Assembly: GCA_019247195.1 (NCBI GenBank)
Contig: JAFAPI010000043.1
Span: forward strand, 1-47,352
Source: Gammaproteobacteria bacterium
Lineage (GTDB): Bacteria > Pseudomonadota > Gammaproteobacteria > Steroidobacterales > Steroidobacteraceae
Direction of reading: 5' to 3'
Length of the DNA: 47,352 nt
The notes beneath the pieces are model-generated. The model ran no database searches. It saw only the letters and a list, made by a program, of their open reading frames with translations, and was not told the DNA's origin. This document shows, one piece after another, positions 24,958-34,191 of the stretch. A program made the translations under genes and the position numbers. How positions within the stretch are numbered: position 1 is the first letter of the stretch; every line of letters begins with the position of its first letter.

Positions 24958-25625
24958 CGATAGCGGGTAGGGTCCGCTACGCCGGCGGATTCGAAGCCGG
25001 CGCGGCGCAAGCGGCAGGCGTCACAGCGTCCGCAGGCCCGGCCGGCCTCATCGGCCTGGTAGCACGAGACGGTCGCGGCGTAATCGACCCCCAGTCTCAT
25101 TCCGGTGGCGATGATCTGCGCCTTGGTGAGGGCGAGCAGTGGTGCGTGGATGCGCGCCGCCTGACCCTCGACACCGGCGCGGGTGGCCAGCGCGGCGAGG
25201 GCCTGAAATGCGGCGAGAAATTCCGGGCGGCAGTCTGGATAACCACTGGAATCGAGGACATTCACGCCGATGAACACGTCGCGCGCTCCGAGCACCTCGG
25301 CCCAGCCGAGCGCGAGCGCGAGCAGCAGCGTGTTGCGGGCCGGCACGTAGGTGATGGGGATACCCGCACTCGGCCCCTCCGGTACCGGCACGCGCAGATC
25401 GGTGAGCGCCGAGCCGCCGATACCCGCGAGGTCCACCCGCATCGTGCGGTGCTCGCGAGCACCTAGAACCCGCGCGATCCGCGCGGCGGCGGCGAGCTCG
25501 GCGCGGTGCCGCTGGCCGTACTCGACCGACAGCGCATAGCAGTCGAAATGAAACTCGCGCGCTACCGCCAGCGCCGTCGCGGAGTCGAGGCCACCCGAGA
25601 GCAGCACCACCGCGGCGTTGGCCAT
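24954..25625 (-). CDS. queC: 7-cyano-7-deazaguanine synthase QueC
   Basis: A 223-residue QueC that makes preQ0 from 7-carboxy-7-deazaguanine with ammonia and ATP, in queuosine tRNA modification. The PP-loop [10 protein letters not shown] is near residue 10, and the C-terminal zinc cluster CxxADxxGxxCGxCxxC is intact. The ATG at 25625 overlaps the queE stop by one base (TGATG), so the pair is coupled. It is the last gene of the leftward Ruv/Tol/Que block. Confidence 0.95.
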   Translation of the reverse strand: MANAAVVLLSGGLDSATALAVAREFHFDCYALSVEYGQRHRAELAAAARIARVLGAREHRTMRVDLAGIGGSALTDLRVPVPEGPSAGIPITYVPARNTLLLALALGWAEVLGARDVFIGVNVLDSSGYPDCRPEFLAAFQALAALATRAGVEGQAARIHAPLLALTKAQIIATGMRLGVDYAATVSCYQADEAGRACGRCDACRLRRAGFESAGVADPTRYR

Positions 25626-26263
25626 CACTTTCCCGGCACGTCGCCCCACAGGTACTTGTGCAGCTGGATCTGCAGGCGCACCGGCAGGCGATCAGCGAGG
25701 ATCCAGTCCGCCAGCAGCCGGGCCGGCAGCTGCTCGTGACTGGGGGAGAACAGTACGCTGCAGCCACGCGGCAGGCCGAGGCCCGGCAGGCGCTCCCGGC
25801 TCCACTCATAGTCACCACGACTGCAGATCACGAACTTCACCAGATCGTGCGGGTTAAGCCGTCGCAGCTCCTCGTAGCGGTTGCGCGCTTCCTCCCCGGA
25901 GTCGGGAGTCTTGACGTCGACCACCTTGATCACCCGTGCGTCCACGGCATCGAGCGGCAGCGCGCCGCTGGTCTCGAGAGAGACGCGCAGCCCCGCGTCG
26001 CACAGCCGGCGCAGCAGCTCGACGCACCCCTTCTGCGCCAGTGGTTCGCCGCCGGTCACGCAAACGAAGCCGGTCTCAAAGCTGCGCACGCGCTCGCAGA
26101 TCGCATCGACCGTCCACGCTTCACCGCCGTGGAACGCATACGCCGTGTCACAGTAGCGGCAGCGCAGCGGGCAGCCGGTGAGCCGCACAAACACGGTGGG
26201 AATGCCGGCAGTGTCGGCCTCCCCTTGCAACGAATGAAAGATCTCCGTGAGCCGCAGGCGCAT
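25625..26263 (-). CDS. queE: 7-carboxy-7-deazaguanine synthase QueE
   Basis: A 212-residue radical SAM enzyme that forms the 7-deazaguanine ring carboxylate. The CxxxCxxC-type cluster motif is [11 protein letters not shown] (about residues 30-40) and the SAM-binding glycine motif is VTGGEPLAQ. The N-terminus [19 protein letters not shown] is typical. It lies 18 bp after cpoB and is coupled to queC. Confidence 0.95.
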   Translation of the reverse strand: MRLRLTEIFHSLQGEADTAGIPTVFVRLTGCPLRCRYCDTAYAFHGGEAWTVDAICERVRSFETGFVCVTGGEPLAQKGCVELLRRLCDAGLRVSLETSGALPLDAVDARVIKVVDVKTPDSGEEARNRYEELRRLNPHDLVKFVICSRGDYEWSRERLPGLGLPRGCSVLFSPSHEQLPARLLADWILADRLPVRLQIQLHKYLWGDVPGK

Positions 26264-26281
26264 CGGGCCCGTGCAGGCGTA

Positions 26282-27016
26282 TCAGTCGCCGACGCGCCGC
26301 AGCCGCTCCGTTGCGAGCTTGGCGGCGTCACTGCCGGGATACTTGCGCGTCACTTCAGTGAGGGTCGCGCGGCCGGCCGCGTTCTGCTTCTGGGCCAGCT
26401 GCGTGTAGCCGAGCTTCAGCAGCGCATCCGGTGCCTTGCGCGAGTCGGGCCACTTTTTCAGCACCGTGCGGAACGCCGAGCTCGCCGACTCGTAGTCATG
26501 GTTGACGTAATAGGTCTCGCCGAGCCAGTACTGCGCGTTTTCCGCCAGCGGGCTGTCGGGGTAGGAGCTGAGAAAGTCCTTGAAGCCGGCGATGGCCACC
26601 GAGTAGCTGCCCGCCTTGAGTGCATCGAAGGCCTGGCTGTACACCGCCTGTTCCGTGCTCGAGGTACCTGCCGCGGGGGCCGCATCCGGTGCCACCGGCG
26701 GAACGGCCTGTGCGCCGGCCGGGCTGGCTGCGCCCCCGCCCAGTCGCTTGTCGAGCGCGTCGTACATATCACGCTGCTGCTTGGCGAGTGTCTCGTGGTT
26801 GTGCTCGAGCTCCTCGACGCGTCCGCGCAGCTCGCGCAGACGCTCCTGCGTCTCATCGAGATGCTGCGACATGGCCACGTCGTTGGCCACGCTGCGCTCG
26901 AGCCGCGCCACGCGCGCGTCGAGTTCATTGAGCTTGATCTGCACCGGGTCCTGCTCGGGAGGAGTCGTGGCGCAGCCGCACAGGATGGCGAGGGCGAACA
27001 AAGCGAGCGCACGCAT
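26282..27016 (-). CDS. cpoB: Tol-Pal coordinator CpoB (YbgF)
   Basis: A 244-residue cell-envelope protein: signal sequence, trimerising coiled coil (residues 27-90), Ala/Pro-rich linker (93-118) and C-terminal TPR domain (about 120-242, with YSQAFDALKAGSYSVAIAGF repeats). CpoB links Tol-driven constriction with peptidoglycan synthesis by PBP1B. The N-terminus MRALALFALAILCGCATTPP contains a possible lipobox (LCGC), so it may be a lipoprotein, unlike the soluble E. coli form. The ATG at 27016 has TGAGG upstream; a GTG at 27028 overlapping the pal stop is the alternative start. Confidence 0.9.
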   Translation of the reverse strand: MRALALFALAILCGCATTPPEQDPVQIKLNELDARVARLERSVANDVAMSQHLDETQERLRELRGRVEELEHNHETLAKQQRDMYDALDKRLGGGAASPAGAQAVPPVAPDAAPAAGTSSTEQAVYSQAFDALKAGSYSVAIAGFKDFLSSYPDSPLAENAQYWLGETYYVNHDYESASSAFRTVLKKWPDSRKAPDALLKLGYTQLAQKQNAAGRATLTEVTRKYPGSDAAKLATERLRRVGD

Positions 27017-27024
27017 CGCGAACC

Positions 27025-27594
27025 TCACTTGGCCGGCGCCGCGCCCGGGGCCAGATACACGATCTCGACACGCCGGTTCTTGGACCAGGCCGCCTCATCA
27101 TGGCCCGGCACCGCGGGTCGCTCCTCACCGTAGCTGACCGTCGAGATTTGCCCGTCACCTGCGCCCTGCAGCAGCAGCGCGCGCCGTACGGCCTGGGCAC
27201 GGCGCTCGCCGAGACCGATGTTGTATTCGCGCGAGCCACGCTCATCAGTATGGCCTTCGAGCCGCACCCGCGCGGACCCGTTGGCCGCCAGGTACTTGGC
27301 GTGCGCGGCGACGACGTCGGTGCCCGCGCCCTTGATTTCGCTGCTGTCAAAGTCGAAGTAGACGATGCGCGTCGCGAGCAGCCCGGCCTGCGGGCCAGCC
27401 GTCTCCTCGTCGCTGCCACCTGCCACGCTGGAGCCGGGGGCACCTGCGCCACCAGCGCTCGGCCCGGTCTGGCCGGCGGTACTGCCAGCGCCGGCGCCCG
27501 GCTTCGGCCGCTTGCTGGCGCACCCGCTCACACTCATTGTCAAGGCGAGCAGCACCACGATTAACAGCCGTCGCACCGAGACTTGTTCCAACAT
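27025..27594 (-). CDS. pal: peptidoglycan-associated lipoprotein Pal
   Basis: A 189-residue outer-membrane lipoprotein: signal peptide with lipobox VSGC (Cys25), a long Gly/Ser/Ala linker (27-70) and an OmpA-like domain that binds meso-diaminopimelate in peptidoglycan (FDFDSSEIKG, LEGHTDERGSREYN, GLGERRAQAV, WSKNRRVEI). It works with TolB and TolA to keep the outer membrane attached during division. It lies 33 bp after tolB. Confidence 0.96.
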   Translation of the reverse strand: MLEQVSVRRLLIVVLLALTMSVSGCASKRPKPGAGAGSTAGQTGPSAGGAGAPGSSVAGGSDEETAGPQAGLLATRIVYFDFDSSEIKGAGTDVVAAHAKYLAANGSARVRLEGHTDERGSREYNIGLGERRAQAVRRALLLQGAGDGQISTVSYGEERPAVPGHDEAAWSKNRRVEIVYLAPGAAPAK

Positions 27595-27627
27595 GAATGA
27601 TTCCTCCTACAAGAACCGGAAAGGGGG

Positions 27628-28947
27628 TCAGGGACTGAAGGGTCCCCACGCGGGCTCACGCACCTCACCCTGCGGCGCGCTCAGGCGCAGTCCCGTCAGG
27701 CCGTCGGTCGAGATTGTCGCGAGCGCGCCACGGCTGCCCTCGCGCTCCGCATAGATAAGTGTAGCCCCATTGGGCGCAAAGCTCGGTGATTCATCGAGCC
27801 GCCCGTGGGACAGCACGCGCACCGTGCCGCTCGCCAGGTCCTGCACTGCAATGCGATAGTTACCGTTGTCAAGCGTCACCAGCGCGAGCTGCGTGCCATC
27901 GGGCGAGATGCGCGGCCGGGCGTTGTAATTGCTGCCGAAGGTGATGCGCTTGGGGTGCGCGCCGGGCTGCGCCGCGACCTGATAAATCTGCGGCGAGCCC
28001 GCCCGATCCGACGTGAAATAGAGCGAGCGTCCGTCGGGTGACCAGACCGGCTCGGTGTCGATGGCCGGATCCTCGGTGATGCGGACCAGCTCCTGAGTGG
28101 CGAGATCGAGGATATAGATGTCCGGGTTGCCACCGCTGCCCCCGAGGGTGAGGGCAAGCTTGTGGCCATCGGGTGACCATTCCGGCGAGCCATTGATGCC
28201 GGTGCGAGCCGACACCTGGCGCCGCTCCCCGGTGCGCAGCAGCTGCACGTAGACAGCGGCATGCTTGGTCTCGAAGGATACGTAGGCCAGCCACTGGCCG
28301 TCGGGGGACCAGGACGGCGACATCAGCGGAAAACGAGACTCGAGGATCTGGTGCTGATTCGCGCCGTCGGCGTCCGAGACGAAGAGCTGATAGTGCTGCG
28401 CTGGTGGCGTACCATCGACCGCGACGTACGCCACGCGGGTGGCGAAGGCACCTCGAACGCCGAGGATCTTCAGGTACACCGCGTCGCTCACGCGATGCGC
28501 CGCGTTGCGGAGTGCGCCCGGTGGGCCGACGAATCTCTGGCCGGCGAGGCGGGCTCCGGTCAGGGTATTGATCAGATCGAACTCGGCACCGAGCGTCCCG
28601 CCCTCGAGCGACACGACGCGACCGATGACCACGTAGTCACTGCCCGTGGCCTTCCACGCGGCTGCCGCCACCTCCGGTACCTGGGTGGGGGTCGCCGGCA
28701 GGCGTTCGCGCGGCAGCGCCTTGAAGCGCCCGCTGCCCTCCAGATCGTGCTGAATGACCTCGGCCACGTCGAGGCCGCCATCCCCTGCGGCGTGCGCAAA
28801 CGGCACTACCGCGATTGGAATGGGATCACGCACTCCGGAGGTGACCTCGATATCGAGTGCGGCGTGGACCGGGGTCGTGAGTATCCGGGCGGCGAAACCC
28901 GCCACGAGCAGCAGGGGCAGCAGTGTCTTGCGCACGTTACGGCTCAA
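27628..28947 (-). CDS. tolB: Tol-Pal system protein TolB
   Basis: A 439-residue periplasmic protein with a signal peptide (ending VHA|ALDIE near residue 30), an N-terminal alpha/beta domain and a C-terminal six-bladed propeller with WSPDGxxLA/YxS repeats (SPSWSPDGQWLAYVS, PEWSPDGHKLALT, PVWSPDGRSLYFTS). It binds Pal and TolA. Its start overlaps the tolA stop by 4 bp. Confidence 0.97.
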   Translation of the reverse strand: MSRNVRKTLLPLLLVAGFAARILTTPVHAALDIEVTSGVRDPIPIAVVPFAHAAGDGGLDVAEVIQHDLEGSGRFKALPRERLPATPTQVPEVAAAAWKATGSDYVVIGRVVSLEGGTLGAEFDLINTLTGARLAGQRFVGPPGALRNAAHRVSDAVYLKILGVRGAFATRVAYVAVDGTPPAQHYQLFVSDADGANQHQILESRFPLMSPSWSPDGQWLAYVSFETKHAAVYVQLLRTGERRQVSARTGINGSPEWSPDGHKLALTLGGSGGNPDIYILDLATQELVRITEDPAIDTEPVWSPDGRSLYFTSDRAGSPQIYQVAAQPGAHPKRITFGSNYNARPRISPDGTQLALVTLDNGNYRIAVQDLASGTVRVLSHGRLDESPSFAPNGATLIYAEREGSRGALATISTDGLTGLRLSAPQGEVREPAWGPFSP

Positions 28948-29771
28948 TCAGGCTTGAAGTGGATGTGGAGGTCGGACTCGAAGAGCGCCGGATCCGGTGG
29001 CGGTGGCAGCGGGGATGCCCGATAGACCGCTGCCTCGATCGACTCGCGCACGGCCTGGTCACCGTTGCACTGCCCGATGCTCACCTTGGTCACGGTACCT
29101 CCGGGGATCTGTGTTACGTTCAACTCGCATTCTATGCCGGGCCGGGCCGTGGGCGGGCGTAACCAGGCGCGACTGATGCGGGCCTGAATCTGCGCTTGCC
29201 AGCTGGCGAGCGCGGGTCCGCGCGCCACGCGCGCCTGTTCCTCGGCGGCGAGGCTGCGCTTGAGATCGGCTTCGCGCTCACTCGCCTCGCGCGCCTCCTC
29301 GGCCTGACGCTGCTGCGCGGCCTTGGCCTCCGCGCGGCGCTGCTCCTCAACCTTGCGTTGTTCGTCCGCCTTGCGCTGCTCCTCCCGCCGCCGCGCTTCC
29401 GCTGCCGCACGCTGCGTGGCCTGCTCCTGCGCGGCGCGCTCCAGCGCCTCCTGATGCGCGCGCTCGGCCTCGGCGCTGCGCTGCTGTTCACGCCGCGCAA
29501 GCTCCTCCGCACTCGGGGGCGGCGGCCCCTGCGGCTCAGGCTCCGGGGCCGGCTGCGGCACCGGAGCTGGCGGTGGCGCGCGGGGCGGCGCCGGTCGAAC
29601 CTCGCCGCGCAGAGTGCGCGCATCCACGACCGTTGCCTCGATCGCCGTCGCCGGCGGCGGCGCAGGCGGTCGACGAAACAGCACCCAGCCGTAAACGAGC
29701 GCGCTCAACAGCAGCAGGTGCAGCAGGACCGACAGGCCTACCGATACCCAGCGATCCGTGGGCCGCTCCAT
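28944..29771 (-). CDS. tolA: Tol-Pal system protein TolA
   Basis: A 275-residue inner-membrane protein: one TM helix (about residues 11-30, LSVLLHLLLLSALVYGW), a Pro-rich stretch (60-85), a long Ala/Glu/Arg/Gln-rich helical domain (about 85-180) and a C-terminal globular domain ending HIHFKPD with the two conserved cysteines (ECELNV, GQCNG). It spans the periplasm to reach TolB and Pal, powered by TolQR. The helical domain is short compared with E. coli TolA (421 residues). Confidence 0.94.
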   Translation of the reverse strand: MERPTDRWVSVGLSVLLHLLLLSALVYGWVLFRRPPAPPPATAIEATVVDARTLRGEVRPAPPRAPPPAPVPQPAPEPEPQGPPPPSAEELARREQQRSAEAERAHQEALERAAQEQATQRAAAEARRREEQRKADEQRKVEEQRRAEAKAAQQRQAEEAREASEREADLKRSLAAEEQARVARGPALASWQAQIQARISRAWLRPPTARPGIECELNVTQIPGGTVTKVSIGQCNGDQAVRESIEAAVYRASPLPPPPDPALFESDLHIHFKPD

Positions 29772-29779
29772 GAACCGGT

Positions 29780-30220
29780 TCAGCCCCGGGGATGCGGCGG
29801 CGGCAGGGGCTCGGTCAGAAAGCCGATCTTGCTGGCGCCGGCACGCTGCAGCAGCACCATGGCCTGCACTACCCGTCCGTAGGCTACCGCGGTGTCCGCC
29901 TTCACGAGCACCTGGGTCTCCGGTGCGCGCCGCAGCTCCTGCGCCACGCGTGCTTCGACGCTCGCTTCGTCCAACGGTGCCTGCGGGGTACCGCCCACGT
30001 TGAGGTAAAGACGCCCGGCGCGGTCCACCGACAGCACGACCGGCCGCAGGTGCTGGGTCTGCAGGGGCTCAGCGGCCGCCTTCGGCAGTTCGACCTTCAC
30101 ACCTTGCGTAAGCAGCGGCGCGGTGATCATGAAGATGATCAGCAGCACCAGCATCACATCGATGTAGGGTACGACATTTATCTCGCCCATCAGGCGCCGT
30201 CCGCGCGCGGTCTGCGGCAT
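29780..30220 (-). CDS. tolR: Tol-Pal system protein TolR
   Basis: A 146-residue ExbD/TolR protein: a short cytoplasmic N-terminus, one TM helix (YIDVMLVLLIIFMITAPLL) with the proton-path Asp, and a periplasmic domain. With TolQ it forms the proton-driven motor for TolA. The ATG at 30220 overlaps the tolQ stop (TGATG), which decides the start over the longer open frame. Confidence 0.95.
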   Translation of the reverse strand: MPQTARGRRLMGEINVVPYIDVMLVLLIIFMITAPLLTQGVKVELPKAAAEPLQTQHLRPVVLSVDRAGRLYLNVGGTPQAPLDEASVEARVAQELRRAPETQVLVKADTAVAYGRVVQAMVLLQRAGASKIGFLTEPLPPPHPRG

Positions 30221-30918
30221 CAGGGCTCCCGGAGCGGCGCCACACCGCCGCCGCGCGCCGCGTGCCGCTGCAGAATCGTGGAGAACTCCTCGATGAAAGC
30301 ATCGAAGCGCATCTCCAGCCGCGTCACCTGGTCCGCGAAGCGGTTGTAGCCGACCACCGCGGGGATCGCGGCGAACAGCCCGATCGCGGTGGCTACCAGC
30401 GCCTCGGAGATTCCGGGCGCCACCATGGCGAGGGTTGCCTGCTGCACATTCCCGAGCGAGGAGAAGGCGCTCATGATCCCCCACACGGTGCCGAACAAGC
30501 CCACATACGGGCTGGTGCTGCCGACGGTCGCCAGCGTTGCGAGGCTGTGCTCGAGGCGGTCGATCTCCTTCAACTGCGCGACCCGCATCGCGCGCCGCGA
30601 GCCCTCGAGCAGCTGCTCGGAGGTCGCGCCGCTCTGGCGCAGCCGGGCGAATTCGCGGAAGCCGAACTCGAAGATGCCCGCCATGCCGGTCGCGCCGCCC
30701 TGCGACTCGATGCTGCGGTAGAGCTGCGCCAGATCGTCCCCGGACCAGAAGCGGTTCTCGAAGCGATCCGCCTCGCGCCGTGAGCGGCCGATCAGGGCCC
30801 GCTTGCGGAAGATGATGGCCCAGGAGGTGAGCGAGGCCAGCAACAGTATCCCGATCACGATCTGCACCGGCACGCTCGCCTGCACGATCAGGCGCAGGAT
30901 GGACAGCTGCTCAGCCAT
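30220..30918 (-). CDS. tolQ: Tol-Pal system protein TolQ
   Basis: A 232-residue MotA/TolQ/ExbB-family channel protein with TM helices near residues 18-38, 135-160 and 170-190 (TSPYVGLFGTVWGIM, ALVATAIGLFAAIPAVVGYN). It forms the stator with TolR. Its start overlaps the ybgC end by 8 bp, and its stop is coupled to tolR. Confidence 0.96.
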   Translation of the reverse strand: MAEQLSILRLIVQASVPVQIVIGILLLASLTSWAIIFRKRALIGRSRREADRFENRFWSGDDLAQLYRSIESQGGATGMAGIFEFGFREFARLRQSGATSEQLLEGSRRAMRVAQLKEIDRLEHSLATLATVGSTSPYVGLFGTVWGIMSAFSSLGNVQQATLAMVAPGISEALVATAIGLFAAIPAVVGYNRFADQVTRLEMRFDAFIEEFSTILQRHAARGGGVAPLREP

Positions 30919-31342
30919 GGGCGACCTCCGGCTGCGGCAGTGCCCTCAGCACGAAGTCCGGCAGCCGCTTCGGCTTCAGGGTCACGGCATCCACGCAGGC
31001 GACGCGCACGCTGGCCTCGGCCAGCAGCTGCGCCGCTCGCGTCGCGTCGGCGCGGCGACTGACGTGCTGCGCGAAGCGCAGCGAGACCGAGCCTTCGAGC
31101 CGCGGCTCGCACGTGACCTCGAGCTCATCGTCGAGGCGGGCCGGGGAACGATAGTCGATGTGCAGGCTCACCACTGTGAACAATATGCCCAGCCGCTGCG
31201 CGAGCTCACGCTGCGCGTACCCTTGGGCGCGCAGCCACTCGGTGCGCGCACGCTCAAGAAAACGCAGGTAGTTGGCGTAGTAGACGACCGCGCCGCCATC
31301 CGTATCCTCCCAGTACACACGCACCGGCCACGAAAACCCCAT
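30911..31342 (-). CDS. ybgC: acyl-CoA thioesterase YbgC
   Basis: A 143-residue hotdog-fold thioesterase. The 4-hydroxybenzoyl-CoA thioesterase-type active site has the Asp in YWEDTDGGAVVYYANYLRF (residues 10-28). YbgC hydrolyses acyl-CoA or acyl-ACP and is regularly the first gene of the tol-pal operon. It overlaps the ruvB stop by one base. Confidence 0.93.
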   Translation of the reverse strand: MGFSWPVRVYWEDTDGGAVVYYANYLRFLERARTEWLRAQGYAQRELAQRLGILFTVVSLHIDYRSPARLDDELEVTCEPRLEGSVSLRFAQHVSRRADATRAAQLLAEASVRVACVDAVTLKPKRLPDFVLRALPQPEVAHG

Positions 31343-32382
31343 CAGCGCGGCTCCTCGAACAGCTGCAGCGTCGCGCTCACCCGCTCCGGGGGCTTGATGC
31401 CGAAATGCAGGTAGGAGGCGCGCGTCACCATGCGGCCGCGCGCGGTGCGGATCAGGAAACCTTGCTGGATGAGGAAGGGCTCGGTCACGTCCTCGAGGGT
31501 ACCGCGCTCCTCGCCGAGCGCGGCAGCCAGGCTGTCGATCCCCACCGGCCCGCCGTCGAAGCGCTCGATGATGGCGGTCAGGAGCTTGCGATCGAGGTTG
31601 TCGAAGCCCTCGCGGTCGACCTCAAGCAGATCCAGAGCCGCGTCGGCGACGGCCGCGTCGATCGCCCCGCCAGCGCGCACCTGGGCATAGTCGCGCACCC
31701 GGCGCAGCAGCCGGTTGGCGATGCGCGGGGTGCCGCGCGCGCGCTGCGCGATGCGCCTCGCCCCGCCCTCATCGATTGGCACCGCCAGGATGGCCGCCGA
31801 GCGCTGCACGATGCGCTCGAGGTCCGCGACGTCATAGAACTCCAGCCGCTGCACGATGCCGAAGCGGTCGCGCAACGGCGAGGTGAGCAGACCCGCACGC
31901 GTCGTGGCACCCACCAGTGTGAACGGCGGCAGGCTCAGTTTGATGGAGCGGGCTGCCGGTCCTTCCCCGATCATGATGTCGAGTTGGTAGTCCTCGAGCG
32001 CGGGGTAGAGCACCTCCTCGACCACCGGGGTAAGACGATGAATCTCGTCGACGAACAGCACATCGCGCGCCTGCAGGTTGGTGAGCAGCGCGGCCAGATC
32101 GCCGGGACGCTCGAGCACGGGTCCGGATGTCTGGCGCAGGTTGACGCCGAGCTCGGCCGCGATGATGTGCGCGAGCGTGGTCTTGCCCAGCCCGGGGGGG
32201 CCGAAGATCAGCACGTGATCGAGGGCCTCGTTGCGCTGGCGGGCCGCGCTGATGAAGATCTCCAGCTGGTTCTTGACGGCCGCCTGCCCGACGTACTCGC
32301 TCAGGCGCCGCGGGCGGATGGCACGCTCGACCGCCTCCTCCTCCGCGTTGGCGGTGCCACTGATGATGCGTTCTGCGGTCAC
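31342..32382 (-). CDS. ruvB: Holliday junction helicase motor RuvB
   Basis: A 346-residue AAA+ ATPase: Walker [10 protein letters not shown], Walker [10 protein letters not shown], sensor 1 GATTRAG and arginine finger in LRDRFG, followed by a C-terminal winged helix (ITRASY-like end [12 protein letters not shown]). It drives branch migration with RuvA. It lies 9 bp after ruvA. Confidence 0.98.
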   Translation of the reverse strand: MTAERIISGTANAEEEAVERAIRPRRLSEYVGQAAVKNQLEIFISAARQRNEALDHVLIFGPPGLGKTTLAHIIAAELGVNLRQTSGPVLERPGDLAALLTNLQARDVLFVDEIHRLTPVVEEVLYPALEDYQLDIMIGEGPAARSIKLSLPPFTLVGATTRAGLLTSPLRDRFGIVQRLEFYDVADLERIVQRSAAILAVPIDEGGARRIAQRARGTPRIANRLLRRVRDYAQVRAGGAIDAAVADAALDLLEVDREGFDNLDRKLLTAIIERFDGGPVGIDSLAAALGEERGTLEDVTEPFLIQQGFLIRTARGRMVTRASYLHFGIKPPERVSATLQLFEEPR

Positions 32383-32391
32383 AGTCGCGGT

Positions 32392-32979
32392 CTACTCCCT
32401 GACCGCGCTTTGCAGCGCGCGGCGGATCAGCTCCTCGGTGGACTGTGTACCGGTCCCGGCTGCTTTGAGCAAGCGAGTAGCCTCGGCCGGGCGGTAGCCG
32501 AGTGCCACCAGCGCGTCGAATGCCTCGGTCTGCGCCCCGCCCTCGCCTGCGGCCACCGGGCGGCCATCGCCGGGGGGCGGCCCAAGCCGGTCACGCAGCT
32601 CGACGACGAGCCGCTCGGCGGTCTTGCGTCCGACGCCGGGGATGCGCGTCAGGGTCGCCAGATCCTGCTCCTGCACGCAGCGCTGGAAGGCGCTGACGCT
32701 GATCCCCGACAACAGGGCGAGCGCAATCTTGGGCCCTACGCCCGAGACGCGGATCAAGCTGCGGAAGAGCCGCCGCTCCTCCTCGGAGCCGAAGCCGTAG
32801 AGAACGTGTGCATCCTCGCGGACCACGAGGTGTGTCAGCAGCCGCACCTCAGAGCCGACCGCGGGCAGGTGGAAGAAGGTGGACAACGGGACTTCCAGCT
32901 CATAGCCGACTCCGGCCACCTCCAGCGTCAGTTGCGGTGGCGCCTTCGCGCTGATGCGGCCCTGCAGCGAGCCGATCAT
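32392..32979 (-). CDS. ruvA: Holliday junction DNA-binding protein RuvA
   Basis: A 195-residue RuvA: an N-terminal OB fold (MIGSLQGRI), two helix-hairpin-helix motifs ([33 protein letters not shown]) and a C-terminal three-helix domain that contacts RuvB ([16 protein letters not shown]). It overlaps the ruvC stop by 4 bp. Confidence 0.97.
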   Translation of the reverse strand: MIGSLQGRISAKAPPQLTLEVAGVGYELEVPLSTFFHLPAVGSEVRLLTHLVVREDAHVLYGFGSEEERRLFRSLIRVSGVGPKIALALLSGISVSAFQRCVQEQDLATLTRIPGVGRKTAERLVVELRDRLGPPPGDGRPVAAGEGGAQTEAFDALVALGYRPAEATRLLKAAGTGTQSTEELIRRALQSAVRE

Positions 32980-33488
32980 CCGGCCCGTCCTGCCGGTGCC
33001 AGCAGCGCGGTGTCCGTGAGCACGCGCAGGACGCGCGCATGGGCGTGGCAGATCGCCACCGCGAGCGCATCCGCCGCGTCCGCCCCCGGTCGCTCCTGCA
33101 GCGCCAGCAGGGCGCGCACCATGTGAGCGACCTGCAGCTTCTCCGCAGCACCGGAGCCGACCAGCGCCAGCTTGATGGCGCGGGGTGCGTACTCAAACAC
33201 CGGGACCCCCGCCGGAATGGCGCACAGCGCGGCTCCGCGTGCCTGGCCGAGCTTGAGCGCACTGTCGGGGTTGCGGCTGACAAAGACACGCTCGATCGCG
33301 ACCTCGGCGGGTCCATGTTCGGCGAGCAGCCGTTGTAACCCCTCGAAGATCATGCGCAGGCGCCGCGCAGGCTCGGCACGCGAGACATCGAGGCAGCCCT
33401 GGGTGATCACCGTCATCGACCCGCTGCGGCTATCGATGAGTCCGAACCCCGTTCGCCGCGAACCGGGGTCGAGCCCGAGGATGCGCAC
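32976..33488 (-). CDS. ruvC: Holliday junction resolvase RuvC
   Basis: A 170-residue RNase H-fold endonuclease that cuts four-way junctions. Acidic residues are visible: Asp in [10 protein letters not shown] at the N-terminus, Glu in [11 protein letters not shown], and the two Asp in [14 protein letters not shown]. The GTG at 33488 gives the normal RuvC N-terminus (VRILGLDPG); an in-frame ATG at 33563 would add 25 residues overlapping yebC. No strong ribosome site is visible. Confidence 0.94.
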   Translation of the reverse strand: MRILGLDPGSRRTGFGLIDSRSGSMTVITQGCLDVSRAEPARRLRMIFEGLQRLLAEHGPAEVAIERVFVSRNPDSALKLGQARGAALCAIPAGVPVFEYAPRAIKLALVGSGAAEKLQVAHMVRALLALQERPGADAADALAVAICHAHARVLRVLTDTALLAPAGRAG

Positions 33489-33525
33489 CTGGGCGGTGCC
33501 GAGCGGCCGTGGGCCGACCGGCGCC

Positions 33526-34116
33526 TCAAAGGCGCGCCAGGACCTCGTCCGATATCGCGACATTCGAGTAAACGTCCCTCACTTCGTCCAGGTCCTCGAG
33601 CGCCACCAGCAACCGCATCATGCGCTCGGCGCTGTCTCCGGAGAGCTCGATGCTGCTCGCCGCGCGCTGCGTCACCTGTGCGGTGGCCGGCCGGAAGCCG
33701 CCGTGGGTGAGCACGGCCCGCACCGTGTCAAACTCGAGCGGATCCGCCAGGACCTCCACCGAGCGGTCCGCGTTCGGGACCACGTCCTCCGCGCCGGCTT
33801 CCAGGGCCACCCGCATCAGCTGCTCCTGGTCGATACCCGGCGGGTAGGTCAGAAGTCCCACCGTGTTGAACAGGTAGCTCACCGACCCCTGCGCGCCGAG
33901 GTGCCCGCCGTGCTGCATGAACGCGGCGCGGACCCGCGCGGCCGCGTACGCGCGGTCCGCGGTGACACAGTCGACCATCACCGCCGCACCACCGGGGCCG
34001 TAACCCTCGTAACGCACGCTCTCGAGCACGCTTCCGGGACCGGCGCCCTGATGGCGCTTGCGCGCCTGCACGTGCTCGCGTCGCGGCAGATTGGCCCACT
34101 TGCTGTGTCCGGCCAT
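33526..34116 (-). CDS. yebC: YebC/TACO1-family protein with an N-terminal internal deletion
   Basis: A 196-residue YebC homologue; the family is usually about 240-250 residues. The extreme N-terminus MAGHSKWAN is perfect and is followed by a weak match to residue 21 (VQARKR), then the sequence passes within about 16 residues to RYEGYGPGGAAVMVDCV, which belongs near residue 87 in E. coli YebC. About 50 residues of the helical N-terminal domain are absent, with no frameshift evident. Domains II and III are complete (GGHLGAQGSVSYLF, EAGAEDVV, DEVRDVYSN, ISDEV). YebC/TACO1 proteins are reported as transcription regulators and, more recently, as factors that relieve ribosome stalling. It is the first gene of the leftward ruv/tol block. 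Confidence 0.88.
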   Translation of the reverse strand: MAGHSKWANLPRREHVQARKRHQGAGPGSVLESVRYEGYGPGGAAVMVDCVTADRAYAAARVRAAFMQHGGHLGAQGSVSYLFNTVGLLTYPPGIDQEQLMRVALEAGAEDVVPNADRSVEVLADPLEFDTVRAVLTHGGFRPATAQVTQRAASSIELSGDSAERMMRLLVALEDLDEVRDVYSNVAISDEVLARL

Positions 34117-34191
34117 GCGATCGATCGCCCCCGCAAAACAGTCGCGTATCATAACGGCAAACCGAGCGGACCTACACACCGCGAGCCCGCC

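Noticed and set aside
29132-29882. Long frames opposite tolA
   Set aside because: They arise from the repetitive Ala/Glu/Arg codons of the TolA helical domain and have no independent features.
33172-34191. Long in-frame extension upstream of relA (would give 1042 residues)
   Set aside because: It runs antisense through ruvC and yebC, has no RelA homology before the GTG at 34192 and is a by-product of high GC content.
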